From the NCBI RefSeq assembly GCF_001748085.1, contig NZ_BBZK01000007.1, forward strand, positions 62,001 through 126,000: a stretch of DNA of 64,000 nucleotides, given 5' to 3'. The notes under the pieces were generated by a model, which worked only from the letters and a program-made list of their open reading frames with translations, made no database searches and was not told the origin of the DNA. Each line of letters starts with the position of its first letter. The first letter of the stretch is position 1. Source of the stretch: Streptomyces sp. TP-A0874. Lineage in GTDB: Bacteria; Actinomycetota; Actinomycetes; Streptomycetales; Streptomycetaceae. Positions 8,106 to 15,121 of the stretch are shown one piece after another. The position numbers were made by a program, and so were the translations under genes.

Positions 8106-8212
8106 GCGTTCGGATACCCGGATGTCTGGGTGTCCGAGTGTTCGGGTGCCCGAGCGTTCGGTAGCCGGGCGTTCGGGTGGCCGGGCGTTCCGGCGCCGGG
8201 ACGTTCCGGGCC
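8106..8212. repeat. Degenerate 16-base tandem repeat, about 6.5 copies
   Basis: Units begin near 8106, 8122, 8138, 8154, 8170, 8186 and 8202. Each resembles GTTCGGGTGCCCGAGC and includes a short self-complementary CGGG-x-CCCG core, so the array can form many small hairpins. It fills the gap between the histidine phosphatase and the lipoprotein gene. It may end the hemL transcript; copy number is likely to vary between strains. Confidence 0.7.
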
Positions 8213-8311
8213 TGACCGGGGGCGCCGCGGGTTCGCGGTCCGCCTCCGTCCGGTGCCGTCGCCTTCCGTGCGCGGGACATGAGCGCCGGACCAGTGCGGA
8301 TGGGGAACGTT

Positions 8312-9586
8312 ATGCGGGACATCAGTCGACGGGGGCTGCTCGGGATGGGCCTGGGGGCGACGGCGGCCCTCGGGCTCGCCGGCTGCGATTCGGCGTCGGG
8401 GAAGGCGTCGGACTCCGGCACCCCGGGCGGTCCCCCGCGGAAGGACGAGCCGGGCGGCGGGCCGAGCCGGGAGCCGGAGGACAAACCGATCGGCGACGGG
8501 TCGACGGCGGACACGGGGAAGCAGCCGCACCAGCCGGAGCCCGAGCGGCTGGAGCCGGGGCAGACTCCGCCGCAGTTCGTGGTCTTCTCCTGGGACGGGG
8601 CCGGTGAGGTCGGCAACGGTCTCTTCCCCCGCTTCCGGAAACTGGCCAAGGACCACGGGGCGGCCATGACCTTCTTCCTCTCCGGGCTGTACCTCCTGCC
8701 GGAGAGCAAGAAGGACCAGTACCGACCGCCGAACAACCCGGTGGGCGCCTCCGACATCGGCTACCTCACCGACGAGCACATCCGGGTCACCCTGGAGAAC
8801 ATCCGGCTGGCCTGGCTGGACGGCCATGAGATAGGCACCCACTTCAACGGCCACTTCTGCGCCGGCAGCGGCTCGGTGGCCAACTGGAGCCCGGCCCAGT
8901 GGCGCTCGGAGATAGACCAGGCGATGTCCTTCGTCACCGAGTGGCGTACGAACACCGGTTTCGACGATCTCGACCCGCTGCCCTTCGACTACCGCAAGGA
9001 GCTGGTCGGCGGCCGGACCCCCTGTCTGCTCGGTCAGGACGGCCTGCTGCCGACCGCGAGGAAGCTGGGGTGGCGGTACGACGCCAGCTCCCCCGGGGGC
9101 CTCCAGGTCTGGCCGTCGAAGAAGCAGGGCCTCTGGGACCTCCCGCTCCAGCAGATACCCTTCCCGGGCCGCAGCTTCGAGGTCCTCTCCATGGACTACA
9201 ACATGCTGGCCAACCAGTCCCGGAACGCCACCCAGAGCGACCCCGCCAACTACCCGGGGTGGAAGAAGCAGGCGACCGAGGCGTACGTCCAGGGCTTCCA
9301 GCGCGCCTACGAGACGAACCGGGCCCCCTACTACATCGGCAACCACTTCGAGGAGTGGAACGGCGGCATATACATGGACGCCGTCGAGGAGGCGCTCAAG
9401 CACATCGCCGACGAGCAGCACGGTGACGTGCGCCTGGTCTCCTTCCGGCAGTACGTGGACTGGCTGGACGCCCAGGACCCGGCCGTGCTGGAGAAGCTGC
9501 GGAGCCTGGGGGTGGGGGAGCGGCCCCCGGGCGGCTGGCGGAACTGGCTGAAAGCGTCCACCGAGGAGGGCGCCGGCGGGAGCTGA
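8312..9586 (+). CDS. Tat-exported lipoprotein related to polysaccharide deacetylases
   Basis: A predicted surface lipoprotein of about 424 residues. From the ATG at 8312 the N-terminus reads MRDISRRGLLGMGLG with twin arginines at 6-7 and a LAGC lipobox with Cys25. Starts at 8279 and 8300 are also in frame. A Pro/Gly/Glu-rich linker covers about residues 30-85. The folded domain begins FVVFSWDGAGEVG, in the place of the TFDDGP motif of NodB-like deacetylases, and later has HEIGTHFNGHFC, a His-x3-His pair that could bind metal. The first metal motif is unusual (WDGAG), so deacetylase activity is uncertain. I recall a secreted protein at this site in S. coelicolor, so this may be core. Confidence 0.8.
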   Translation: MRDISRRGLLGMGLGATAALGLAGCDSASGKASDSGTPGGPPRKDEPGGGPSREPEDKPIGDGSTADTGKQPHQPEPERLEPGQTPPQFVVFSWDGAGEVGNGLFPRFRKLAKDHGAAMTFFLSGLYLLPESKKDQYRPPNNPVGASDIGYLTDEHIRVTLENIRLAWLDGHEIGTHFNGHFCAGSGSVANWSPAQWRSEIDQAMSFVTEWRTNTGFDDLDPLPFDYRKELVGGRTPCLLGQDGLLPTARKLGWRYDASSPGGLQVWPSKKQGLWDLPLQQIPFPGRSFEVLSMDYNMLANQSRNATQSDPANYPGWKKQATEAYVQGFQRAYETNRAPYYIGNHFEEWNGGIYMDAVEEALKHIADEQHGDVRLVSFRQYVDWLDAQDPAVLEKLRSLGVGERPPGGWRNWLKASTEEGAGGS

Positions 9587-9679
9587 CCGGGCTCGACGCC
9601 CTTCGCCGAGCCGGCGGTGACGGCTGCGTCCGTGACCGTCCGGCCCAGGCCGGGGGCCTCAGGCGGGGCCGCGGAACAC

Positions 9680-9742
9680 GAGGGCCTTTCCGTCACTTGG
9701 TGTGGATTGCCATAATCCACACCAAGTGACGGAAAGGCCCTC
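9680..9742. terminator. Perfect 29-base-pair hairpin with a 5-base loop
   Basis: The arms at 9680-9708 and 9714-9742 are exact reverse complements; the loop is GCCAT. The arms are only moderately GC-rich and include CTTTCC/GGAAAG, so the structure is not a chance feature of high GC. It lies 94 bases after the lipoprotein stop and just before the island, and would work as a terminator in either direction. Confidence 0.75.
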
Positions 9743-9917
9743 AGCCGTTGCCGGGGCCCTCGGGCGCTGCCGCCCGGCGCCTCCCTCGCAGGGCGTCCGG
9801 CGGCTCCTGCGTCCCTTCGCACTGCGGATTCAGCAGCCCCTGGATCTACGCGGTTTCGGCGACAACTGGGGAATCTATTGACCATTTGCGCAGCGAGTGC
9901 CATCCTCTCGCGATGAA

Positions 9918-9947
9918 CGCGTAATAACCATCTCATCTTGTTACGCG
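9918..9947. promoter_or_regulatory. Inverted repeat CGCGTAA-N16-TTACGCG upstream of the permease operon
   Basis: Seven-base arms at 9918-9924 and 9941-9947 flank an A/T-richer spacer 58 bases upstream of the microprotein start. The GCGTAA core resembles elements near the AsnC gene and in the dehydrogenase/Rieske promoter region, suggesting one common regulator, probably the Lrp/AsnC protein at 11882-12415. Confidence 0.5.
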
Positions 9948-10004
9948 GTACGGATAGCAGGTGGAGCAAGCGCGCCTGCCTCAGCGTCTGAGACGGGAGT
10001 CCCA

Positions 10005-10151
10005 ATGTCCGACGAAGAGACCGTCCTGCTGGATCCGCCCGAACTTGATTCCGCACCGGTCGGCGAAGAACTCCACCGGGCGGACTACCTCCTGCTCGCC
10101 GTGCTCGGGGTCCTGCTGCCGGCGCTCCTGCTGATCGGGGGATGGCTGTGA
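10005..10151 (+). CDS. 48-residue single-pass membrane microprotein coupled to the permease
   Basis: Starts at the ATG at 10005 behind GGGAGT. Residues 1-28 are acidic and hydrophilic (MSDEETVLLDPPELDSAPVG). Residues about 28-46 form one hydrophobic helix (YLLLAVLGVLLPALLLIGG), ending at Trp-Leu. The stop lies inside the first codons of the NCS1 permease (10-base overlap), so the two are co-translated. Small helical partners are known for other solute transporters, but I do not recognise this as a named family. A role as permease subunit or stabiliser is inference from coupling. Confidence 0.7.
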   Translation: MSDEETVLLDPPELDSAPVGEELHRADYLLLAVLGVLLPALLLIGGWL

Positions 10152-11608
10152 GACGCCCGCAAGGATCGATCAGGATCCGGAAGTCCAGCCTCCCGATACC
10201 ACTCGGCGAGCGGGACTGGAACGGCTTCGTGCTGGGCGCGGTCTGTGCGACCGCCGGCATCGCGACATGGTCCTTCGTCGTCGGTGGCGCCTCGGCCTTC
10301 TACCTCAACGCCAAGATGGGCGCGGCGGCCATGCTCGCCGGTGGCCTGATCGGCCAGTTGCTCGTCACCCTGGCCACCGTTCCGCCCAGCACCAAGCACG
10401 GGATCGAGACCGTCATCTCGACCAAGCCGCAACTCGGCACCCGCGGCAGCTACATCGCGCTGTTCATGCAGTACGCCACGGCACTGGGCTGGAACGCCGT
10501 GTTGATGATCTTCTTCGGACGGTCGGCCGCGTCGGTCCTGGTGATCACCGGGCTGATCGACTCCTCGGCGCGGTCCACCGCCGCGACGGCTCTCTCCGCG
10601 GCCGGCGTCGTGCTGGTCTGGGTGATGGTCAGCCGGGGCGCCAGCTCCCTGCAGAAGGCCGGGCCGGTCATCGCCATCACCATCTCGCTGATGTCGGTCT
10701 ACCTGCTGGTCGTGCTGTTCCGCGCGCACGGCTTCAACGAGATCTTCTCCGCCGCGCCCCTGGACCCCGCTCCGAGCCGACTGCTCAACTACACCTCGGT
10801 CATCGAGCTGCTCATCGTGAGCACCTGGGGCTGGTGGTCGTACATGGGCGGAATGGTCCGCATGGTCAACACCGGGCGGAAGGCGGTGCTGCCCTCCATG
10901 CTCGGCCTGGGCGTGGCGTGGGTGGTGGTCGCCATCGTGAGCCTCTACTCCTCGCTGGTCACCGGTGAGCCGGACCCGACGGTCTGGGCCCCCGAGATAG
11001 CCGGCCAGTTCGGCGGCGTCGTCGTGCTGCTCTTCGTGGCCTTCGCCAACATCGGCTCCACCCTGGTGGGGGCCTACGTCGCGACGCTGGGTGTCTCGCA
11101 GATCCCGCAGGTGAGCAGCCGGATGAGCTGGCGGGTGGTGGCGGCCGTCGTCCTGTCGCCGATGCTCCTGGTCGTCCTCTTCTTCGCCACCGAGTTCTTC
11201 GAGAACGTGGACCGGTTCATGGCCTTCATCGGGCTGATGATCGCCCCGGTCGTCGGCGTCCAGATCGCCGACTGGTACCTGCTGGGGCGCCGGAAGACGA
11301 TGCGGGTCTCCGGCCTCTACCGTCACAACCGGTCGTCCTGTTACTGGTACCTGGGCGGCTTCAACCCCGCGGGTGTCATCGCGCTCGTCCTCGGAAGCGT
11401 GACATACCAGCTGCTGCTGAACCCGGTCACCTACGAGCCCAGGTCGCCGCTGTTCAAGTACCTGACGGCGTCCCTGCCGGCCGTGCTGGTGGCGGCCGTG
11501 GTCTACACACTGCTGTCCCTGCTGTGGCGCGGGCGCCTGGACCGCTCCGAGGCGGAGCAGGAGCCCCCGGCCGAACCGGCCGAGACACCGGTCGGTCCGC
11601 GGCCCTGA
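10142..11608 (+). CDS. NCS1 family permease (nucleobase:cation symporter-1 type)
   Basis: A 488-residue inner-membrane transporter with about 12 hydrophobic segments. The N-terminal GERDWNGFVLGAVCATAG and the unwound-helix-like WSFVVGGASAFYLNAKMG, with the later VELLIVSTWGWWSYMGG-like segment, fit the LeuT-fold NCS1 family, which imports purines, pyrimidines, hydantoins, allantoin or vitamins with a cation. The C-terminal 25 residues are a charged Pro/Glu tail. The ATG at 10142 overlaps the microprotein gene. The nearby Rieske oxygenase suggests the substrate is catabolised by oxidation; sequence alone does not identify it. Confidence 0.83.
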   Translation: MAVRRPQGSIRIRKSSLPIPLGERDWNGFVLGAVCATAGIATWSFVVGGASAFYLNAKMGAAAMLAGGLIGQLLVTLATVPPSTKHGIETVISTKPQLGTRGSYIALFMQYATALGWNAVLMIFFGRSAASVLVITGLIDSSARSTAATALSAAGVVLVWVMVSRGASSLQKAGPVIAITISLMSVYLLVVLFRAHGFNEIFSAAPLDPAPSRLLNYTSVIELLIVSTWGWWSYMGGMVRMVNTGRKAVLPSMLGLGVAWVVVAIVSLYSSLVTGEPDPTVWAPEIAGQFGGVVVLLFVAFANIGSTLVGAYVATLGVSQIPQVSSRMSWRVVAAVVLSPMLLVVLFFATEFFENVDRFMAFIGLMIAPVVGVQIADWYLLGRRKTMRVSGLYRHNRSSCYWYLGGFNPAGVIALVLGSVTYQLLLNPVTYEPRSPLFKYLTASLPAVLVAAVVYTLLSLLWRGRLDRSEAEQEPPAEPAETPVGPRP

Positions 11609-11881
11609 CCCGCCCGCCGGTCACCGCACCCGAAGCACGGTACGGCGCTCACCCCGAGCCGGCCGTGCGCCCACCGAGCGCATCGCTGCCGCCCAGCGCT
11701 CCACACCGGACAACCACGGTCAGCGCTGGCAGCTGTTCGAACCCGTCGCGCCTGCTCCGTACCGTCTGCCCCGCTCCGTACGGCCTGCTCGGGCGAACGC
11801 GCCCTGCTCGGGCGGAAGCATCCGGGCAGGGCGGGTGCGGGGAGGCCTCCCTGAGCAAGGGGAGGGGGACGGCCTCCGCTG

Positions 11882-12415
11882 CTACTCGCTGACCGCGGGC
11901 GAGGAGCCGTTCTCGACGTTCGGGTAGACGTAGGACACCTTGTGCATCTTGAGCTCCTGGAAGGTCTCGGCGTCCAGCACGCCGTCCACCGCCGGCAGCC
12001 GCTGGGAGAGCAGGCGCCACAGGTGGTCCCGGTCCCGGCAGACGAACTGCACGTAGAGGTCGGCCCGGCCGGTGCACGACGAGATGTAGGTGATCTCGTC
12101 CCAGGTCGCGAGCTCGTCGACGACCGACTGCTGCCGGCCGAGCTCCACCTTGAGCAGGGTGAAGGCGAGGACGCTGTAACCGAGCTTGAAGGGGTCGGCG
12201 ATCGCGGCGATGGTCAGCACACCCGCTGACTGCAGCCGGCCGACGCGCCCTCTCACCGTGCCCTCGGAGACCCCCAGCTTCCGGGCGATCTCCCGGTAGG
12301 AGGTGCGGCCGTTGAGCTGCAGCAAGCTCAATATCCTGCTGTCGGTCGAGTCCAGGGGGGTCTCGTCGCCCTCCGGCGCGGCTTCATCGTCCGCGTTGCC
12401 TTTTGTCCATCTCAC
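11882..12415 (-). CDS. Lrp/AsnC family transcriptional regulator (island regulator)
   Basis: A 177-residue protein: a 20-residue Asp/Glu-rich N-terminal extension, then an AsnC helix-turn-helix at about residues 22-75 (LDSTDSRILSLLQLNGRTSY, then REIARKLGVSEGTVRGRVG), then a RAM/ligand-binding domain (TYISSCTGRADLYVQFVC). It lies between the permease operon and the alcohol dehydrogenase, reading leftward, with a GCGTA-type element 39 bases upstream of its own start. Lrp-type regulators usually respond to an amino acid or related small molecule and often regulate themselves. Control of the neighbouring catabolic genes is inferred from position and shared elements. Confidence 0.9.
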   Translation of the reverse strand: MRWTKGNADDEAAPEGDETPLDSTDSRILSLLQLNGRTSYREIARKLGVSEGTVRGRVGRLQSAGVLTIAAIADPFKLGYSVLAFTLLKVELGRQQSVVDELATWDEITYISSCTGRADLYVQFVCRDRDHLWRLLSQRLPAVDGVLDAETFQELKMHKVSYVYPNVENGSSPAVSE

Positions 12416-12453
12416 AAGCGCGATCTTAGCGAATCCCGGCGTGCCGCTGCGCG

Positions 12454-12462
12454 ATGCGTAAA
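12454..12462. promoter_or_regulatory. ATGCGTAAA element upstream of the AsnC gene
   Basis: It nearly repeats the ATGCGTAGA half-site found between the dehydrogenase and Rieske genes and lies 39 bases upstream of the AsnC start. It could be an autoregulatory site. Single half-sites are weak evidence on their own. Confidence 0.35.
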
Positions 12463-12480
12463 AGCCGGGGGCTCCGACGA

Positions 12481-12517
12481 CGGCGGGCCTGACCGGATCC
12501 TCCGGTCAGGCCCGCCG
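12481..12517. terminator. Perfect 17-base-pair hairpin after the alcohol dehydrogenase
   Basis: Arms 12481-12497 and 12501-12517 are exact complements with a 3-base loop (TCC). It lies 46 bases past the dehydrogenase stop on the minus strand and upstream of the AsnC promoter, and so separates the two leftward units. Confidence 0.8.
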
Positions 12518-12562
12518 ACTGCGGTGAGGCGCAGGTTTCCCGTCAGTGCACCGGGGTCCCGG

Positions 12563-13594
12563 TCAGGGCACCAGGATCCCGCGGCCCACCAGCTGCCCCG
12601 AGTCGAGGTCGTCGATCGCCCGCTGGACGTCGGCGAGGTCGTAGACCTGGGTGTGGAGGGAGACCCGGCCCTCGGCGGTGAGCGTCATCAGCTCCACCAG
12701 GTCGTTGTAGGTGCCGACGAGGTTGCCGATCACGTTGATCTCGCGGGAGATGAGCTCCAGTGTGGGCAGCCGCACCTCCCCGCCGTATCCGATCGTGTAG
12801 TAGTGGCCCCGGTTCCGCAGCAGCTGCGGACCGGTCCGCTCCGTCCCGTGCTCGCCCACGAAGTCGAAGACCACGTCGGCGCCGCCCTTGGTGATGTCGG
12901 CGACCTGTTCGAGCACCGCCTCCTCGGAGGTGGACCGCACGACCTCGTGCGCACCGAGGCTGCCGGCCAGTTCCAGGGCGCTCTCGGAGCGGTCGACCAC
13001 GGTGATCCGGGAGGCCGTCAGCGCCGCCAGCACCTGGATCCCGATGTGGCCGAGCCCCCCGGCCCCGACGACGACGGCGTGGCTGCCGGGGGCCAGCAGC
13101 GGCACGGCCTTCCGTACGGCGTGGTAGGCCGTGAGGCCGGCGTCCGCCAGGGCGGCCACGTCGCGGGGGGCCAGGCCCTCGTCGAGTTTCACGACGGCGC
13201 GGGCGTTGCTCAGCATGTACTCGGCCATCCCGCCGTCGACGTTGAGCCCGGGGAAGGTCGCGTTCTCGCAGTGGGAGTCCTCACCGATCCGGCACGGCGA
13301 GCAGAGCCCGCAGGTGACGAGCGGATGCAGGATGACGGCGTCGCCCACCGCGACGTTGGTCACCGCGCTTCCGACCTCCCTGACCCAGCCCGCGTTCTCG
13401 TGCCCGAGCACGTACGGCAGTTCCGGCTGCTGGATGCTCTCCCACTGCCCTTCCAGGATGTGCAGGTCGGTGCGGCAGAGACCGGCCGCGCCGATCTCGA
13501 CCAGGACGTCCCAGGGGCCGCTGACCCCGGGCTCCGGGATGTCGTCCAGCTGGGGCCGTGCACCGTACTCGTGAACCCGTACCGCTTTCACCAC
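12563..13594 (-). CDS. Zinc-dependent alcohol dehydrogenase (MDR superfamily)
   Basis: Predicted NAD(P)-dependent oxidation of an alcohol to an aldehyde or ketone. The 343-residue protein has the catalytic zinc ligands in AAGLCRTDLH and VLGHENAGW. The structural zinc lobe is TCGLCSPCRIGEDSHC with four cysteines. The nucleotide motif is VVGAGGLGHIGIQVLAAL at about residue 170. Two adjacent GTG codons (13594 and 13591) could start it; AGGAGG is better spaced for the second. It is divergent from the Rieske oxygenase across a 190-base region with inverted repeats. It likely oxidises a product of the oxygenase step; the substrate is unknown. Confidence 0.93.
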   Translation of the reverse strand: MVKAVRVHEYGARPQLDDIPEPGVSGPWDVLVEIGAAGLCRTDLHILEGQWESIQQPELPYVLGHENAGWVREVGSAVTNVAVGDAVILHPLVTCGLCSPCRIGEDSHCENATFPGLNVDGGMAEYMLSNARAVVKLDEGLAPRDVAALADAGLTAYHAVRKAVPLLAPGSHAVVVGAGGLGHIGIQVLAALTASRITVVDRSESALELAGSLGAHEVVRSTSEEAVLEQVADITKGGADVVFDFVGEHGTERTGPQLLRNRGHYYTIGYGGEVRLPTLELISREINVIGNLVGTYNDLVELMTLTAEGRVSLHTQVYDLADVQRAIDDLDSGQLVGRGILVP

Positions 13595-13692
13595 AGACCT
13601 CCTTCGGAGTGCGGCGGACCCGTCCGGCGCGGCGCGTTTCGCGCCGAACCCCCCGACTCGGTGTCGAGCGGTCGAGCCACCTCACTGATTGA

Positions 13693-13759
13693 CCTATGCG
13701 TAGACGATAGGGCACCATGACCGAAACTTGCATAGCCCAGTGGAGCTTTTTCTACGCAT
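13693..13759. promoter_or_regulatory. Divergent promoter region with inverted ATGCGTAGA elements
   Basis: ATGCGTAGA at 13696-13704 is matched exactly in reverse by TCTACGCAT at 13751-13759, 55 bases apart. The left element also sits inside CCTATgcgtagacgATAGG, a second inverted repeat (13693-13711). Phased, spaced half-sites of this sort are typical of Lrp/AsnC binding. They lie between the divergent dehydrogenase (13594) and Rieske (13785) starts. Confidence 0.55.
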
Positions 13760-13784
13760 CGCGTACCAGAGTGAGGACTGTGCC

Positions 13785-14894
13785 GTGGTAACCCTCGAAG
13801 CGATCCGCCAGAAGTACAACCTTCCCTCCGACGAGGAGATCCTGGACGGACTGGACCGTGGCCACACACTGCCGGCTGAGCTGTACTTCGCCCCCGAGGT
13901 GCACGAGCTGGAAGAGGAGAAGATCTTCTCGAGGTCGTGGCTGTACGCGTGTCACGAGTCGGTGCTCGCCAAGCCCGGCGACTACACCGTCACCCAGGCC
14001 GGCAACACGCCGATCATCATCACCCGGGGCAAGGACGGTGAGCTGCGCGGTTTCGTGAACGTCTGCCGGCACCGGCTCCACTCCCTGGCCGAAGGCAGTG
14101 GGAACAAACCGCTGCTGCAGTGCCCGTACCACGGGTGGACCTACGGGCTCGACGGACAGCTGCGGTCCGCGCCGCGGTCCGACCGGGAACCGGGCTTCGA
14201 CTGCTCGACGATCTCGCTGGCCGCGGTCTCGGTCGAGCAGTGGGACCAGTGGGTGTTCGTCAACCCCGACCCCCACGCGGAGCCGCTGCACAGCGTCACC
14301 GAGGAGATCCGGTCCCGCACCGACCAGCTCAACGCCGACCTCAAGGACTACCGGTTCGAGGTGCGTTACGAGTACACCATGGACTGCAACTGGAAGATCT
14401 GGGCGGAGAACGCGGTCGAGTGCTACCACTGCCCGACGCTCCACCGCACCAGTTTCGGCAAGACCTACGAGGTCGGCCCGAGCGACTACAACCTGGACTC
14501 CGGAGACCACACGATCTGGCACGACGGGCCCATCAAGTGGCTCCCGAACGGGGTCGACCCGGCCGGACTCAAGGGCTTCCGGTTCGCCTTCACCTTCCCC
14601 TCCTCCTTCTTCGCGCTCGACGACTACGTCGGCTTCATCGGCACCATCGTGCCGCTGGGGTACGAGCGCTCCTTCGCCTACGTCGACATGTACTCCAAGC
14701 CGGGATCGGACCCGGCGGTGGTCAAGGAGTGGCTGGAGATGTGGGACCAGACCCTGATCGAGGACCAGCAGGCCACCGAGGTGCAGCAGGTCGGCTACCG
14801 GTCGCGCCGGGTGCCCACCGGCCGGCTGATGCTCGACAGCGAGAGCCCGCTGCAGGCGTTCATGAAGCGCGCCTACGCCAGCCTCGCCTCCTGA
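13785..14894 (+). CDS. Rieske non-haem iron oxygenase, alpha subunit
   Basis: A 369-residue soluble oxygenase. The GTG at 13785 has GAGGA upstream. The Rieske 2Fe-2S site is Cys94-x-His96 and Cys113-x2-His116 (VCRHRLHS, then QCPYHGWTYG). The mononuclear iron site is NWKIWAENAVECYHCPTLH, resembling the one in choline monooxygenase, glycine betaine and carnitine oxygenases more than two-subunit aromatic dioxygenases. No beta-subunit gene is adjacent. The ferredoxin and reductase follow directly (29 and about 0 bases), making a three-component system. The product is probably a hydroxylated or N-dealkylated compound that the divergent dehydrogenase handles. The substrate is unknown. Confidence 0.93.
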   Translation: MVTLEAIRQKYNLPSDEEILDGLDRGHTLPAELYFAPEVHELEEEKIFSRSWLYACHESVLAKPGDYTVTQAGNTPIIITRGKDGELRGFVNVCRHRLHSLAEGSGNKPLLQCPYHGWTYGLDGQLRSAPRSDREPGFDCSTISLAAVSVEQWDQWVFVNPDPHAEPLHSVTEEIRSRTDQLNADLKDYRFEVRYEYTMDCNWKIWAENAVECYHCPTLHRTSFGKTYEVGPSDYNLDSGDHTIWHDGPIKWLPNGVDPAGLKGFRFAFTFPSSFFALDDYVGFIGTIVPLGYERSFAYVDMYSKPGSDPAVVKEWLEMWDQTLIEDQQATEVQQVGYRSRRVPTGRLMLDSESPLQAFMKRAYASLAS

Positions 14895-14923
14895 CCCGGC
14901 TCGGACGAGAACAAGGAGCTGAC

Positions 14924-15121
14924 ATGGCTGTAATCGCAGTCGACCTGGGCAAGTGCCAGGGGTACGCCAACTGCGTCGTGGCGGCGCCGCACGTGTTCGA
15001 CCTCAGCGAGGCGGGCAAGGTCGAGATACTCGTCGACGGTGTGGACCCCGCCGACCGGGAGGCGGTCACCGACGCGATCGCCGCGTGCCCGGCCGGAGCC
15101 CTGCGGTTGGAGGAGTCATAG
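14924..15121 (+). CDS. Short 3Fe-4S-type ferredoxin
   Basis: A 65-residue electron carrier starting at the ATG at 14924 behind AAGGAG. The cysteine pattern is Cys11-x5-Cys17 (KCQGYANC), then CPAGAL near residue 57. One cluster cysteine is missing compared with 4Fe-4S proteins, the signature of the ferredoxins that usually serve actinobacterial P450s. Here the partner is a Rieske oxygenase. The stop TAG abuts the reductase gene. Its role is to pass electrons from the FAD reductase to the oxygenase. Confidence 0.93.
   Translation: MAVIAVDLGKCQGYANCVVAAPHVFDLSEAGKVEILVDGVDPADREAVTDAIAACPAGALRLEES

Larger units (their letters stand above)
9587..10004. other. Intergenic region at the left edge of the catabolic island
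   Basis: No gene is evident in these 418 bases. They contain the perfect 29-base hairpin at 9680-9742 and, closer to the next gene, the CGCGTAA/TTACGCG inverted repeat at 9918-9947. The ribosome site GGGAGT for the microprotein lies just before 10005. The sequence before 9680 is plain GC-rich spacer. Confidence 0.6.
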
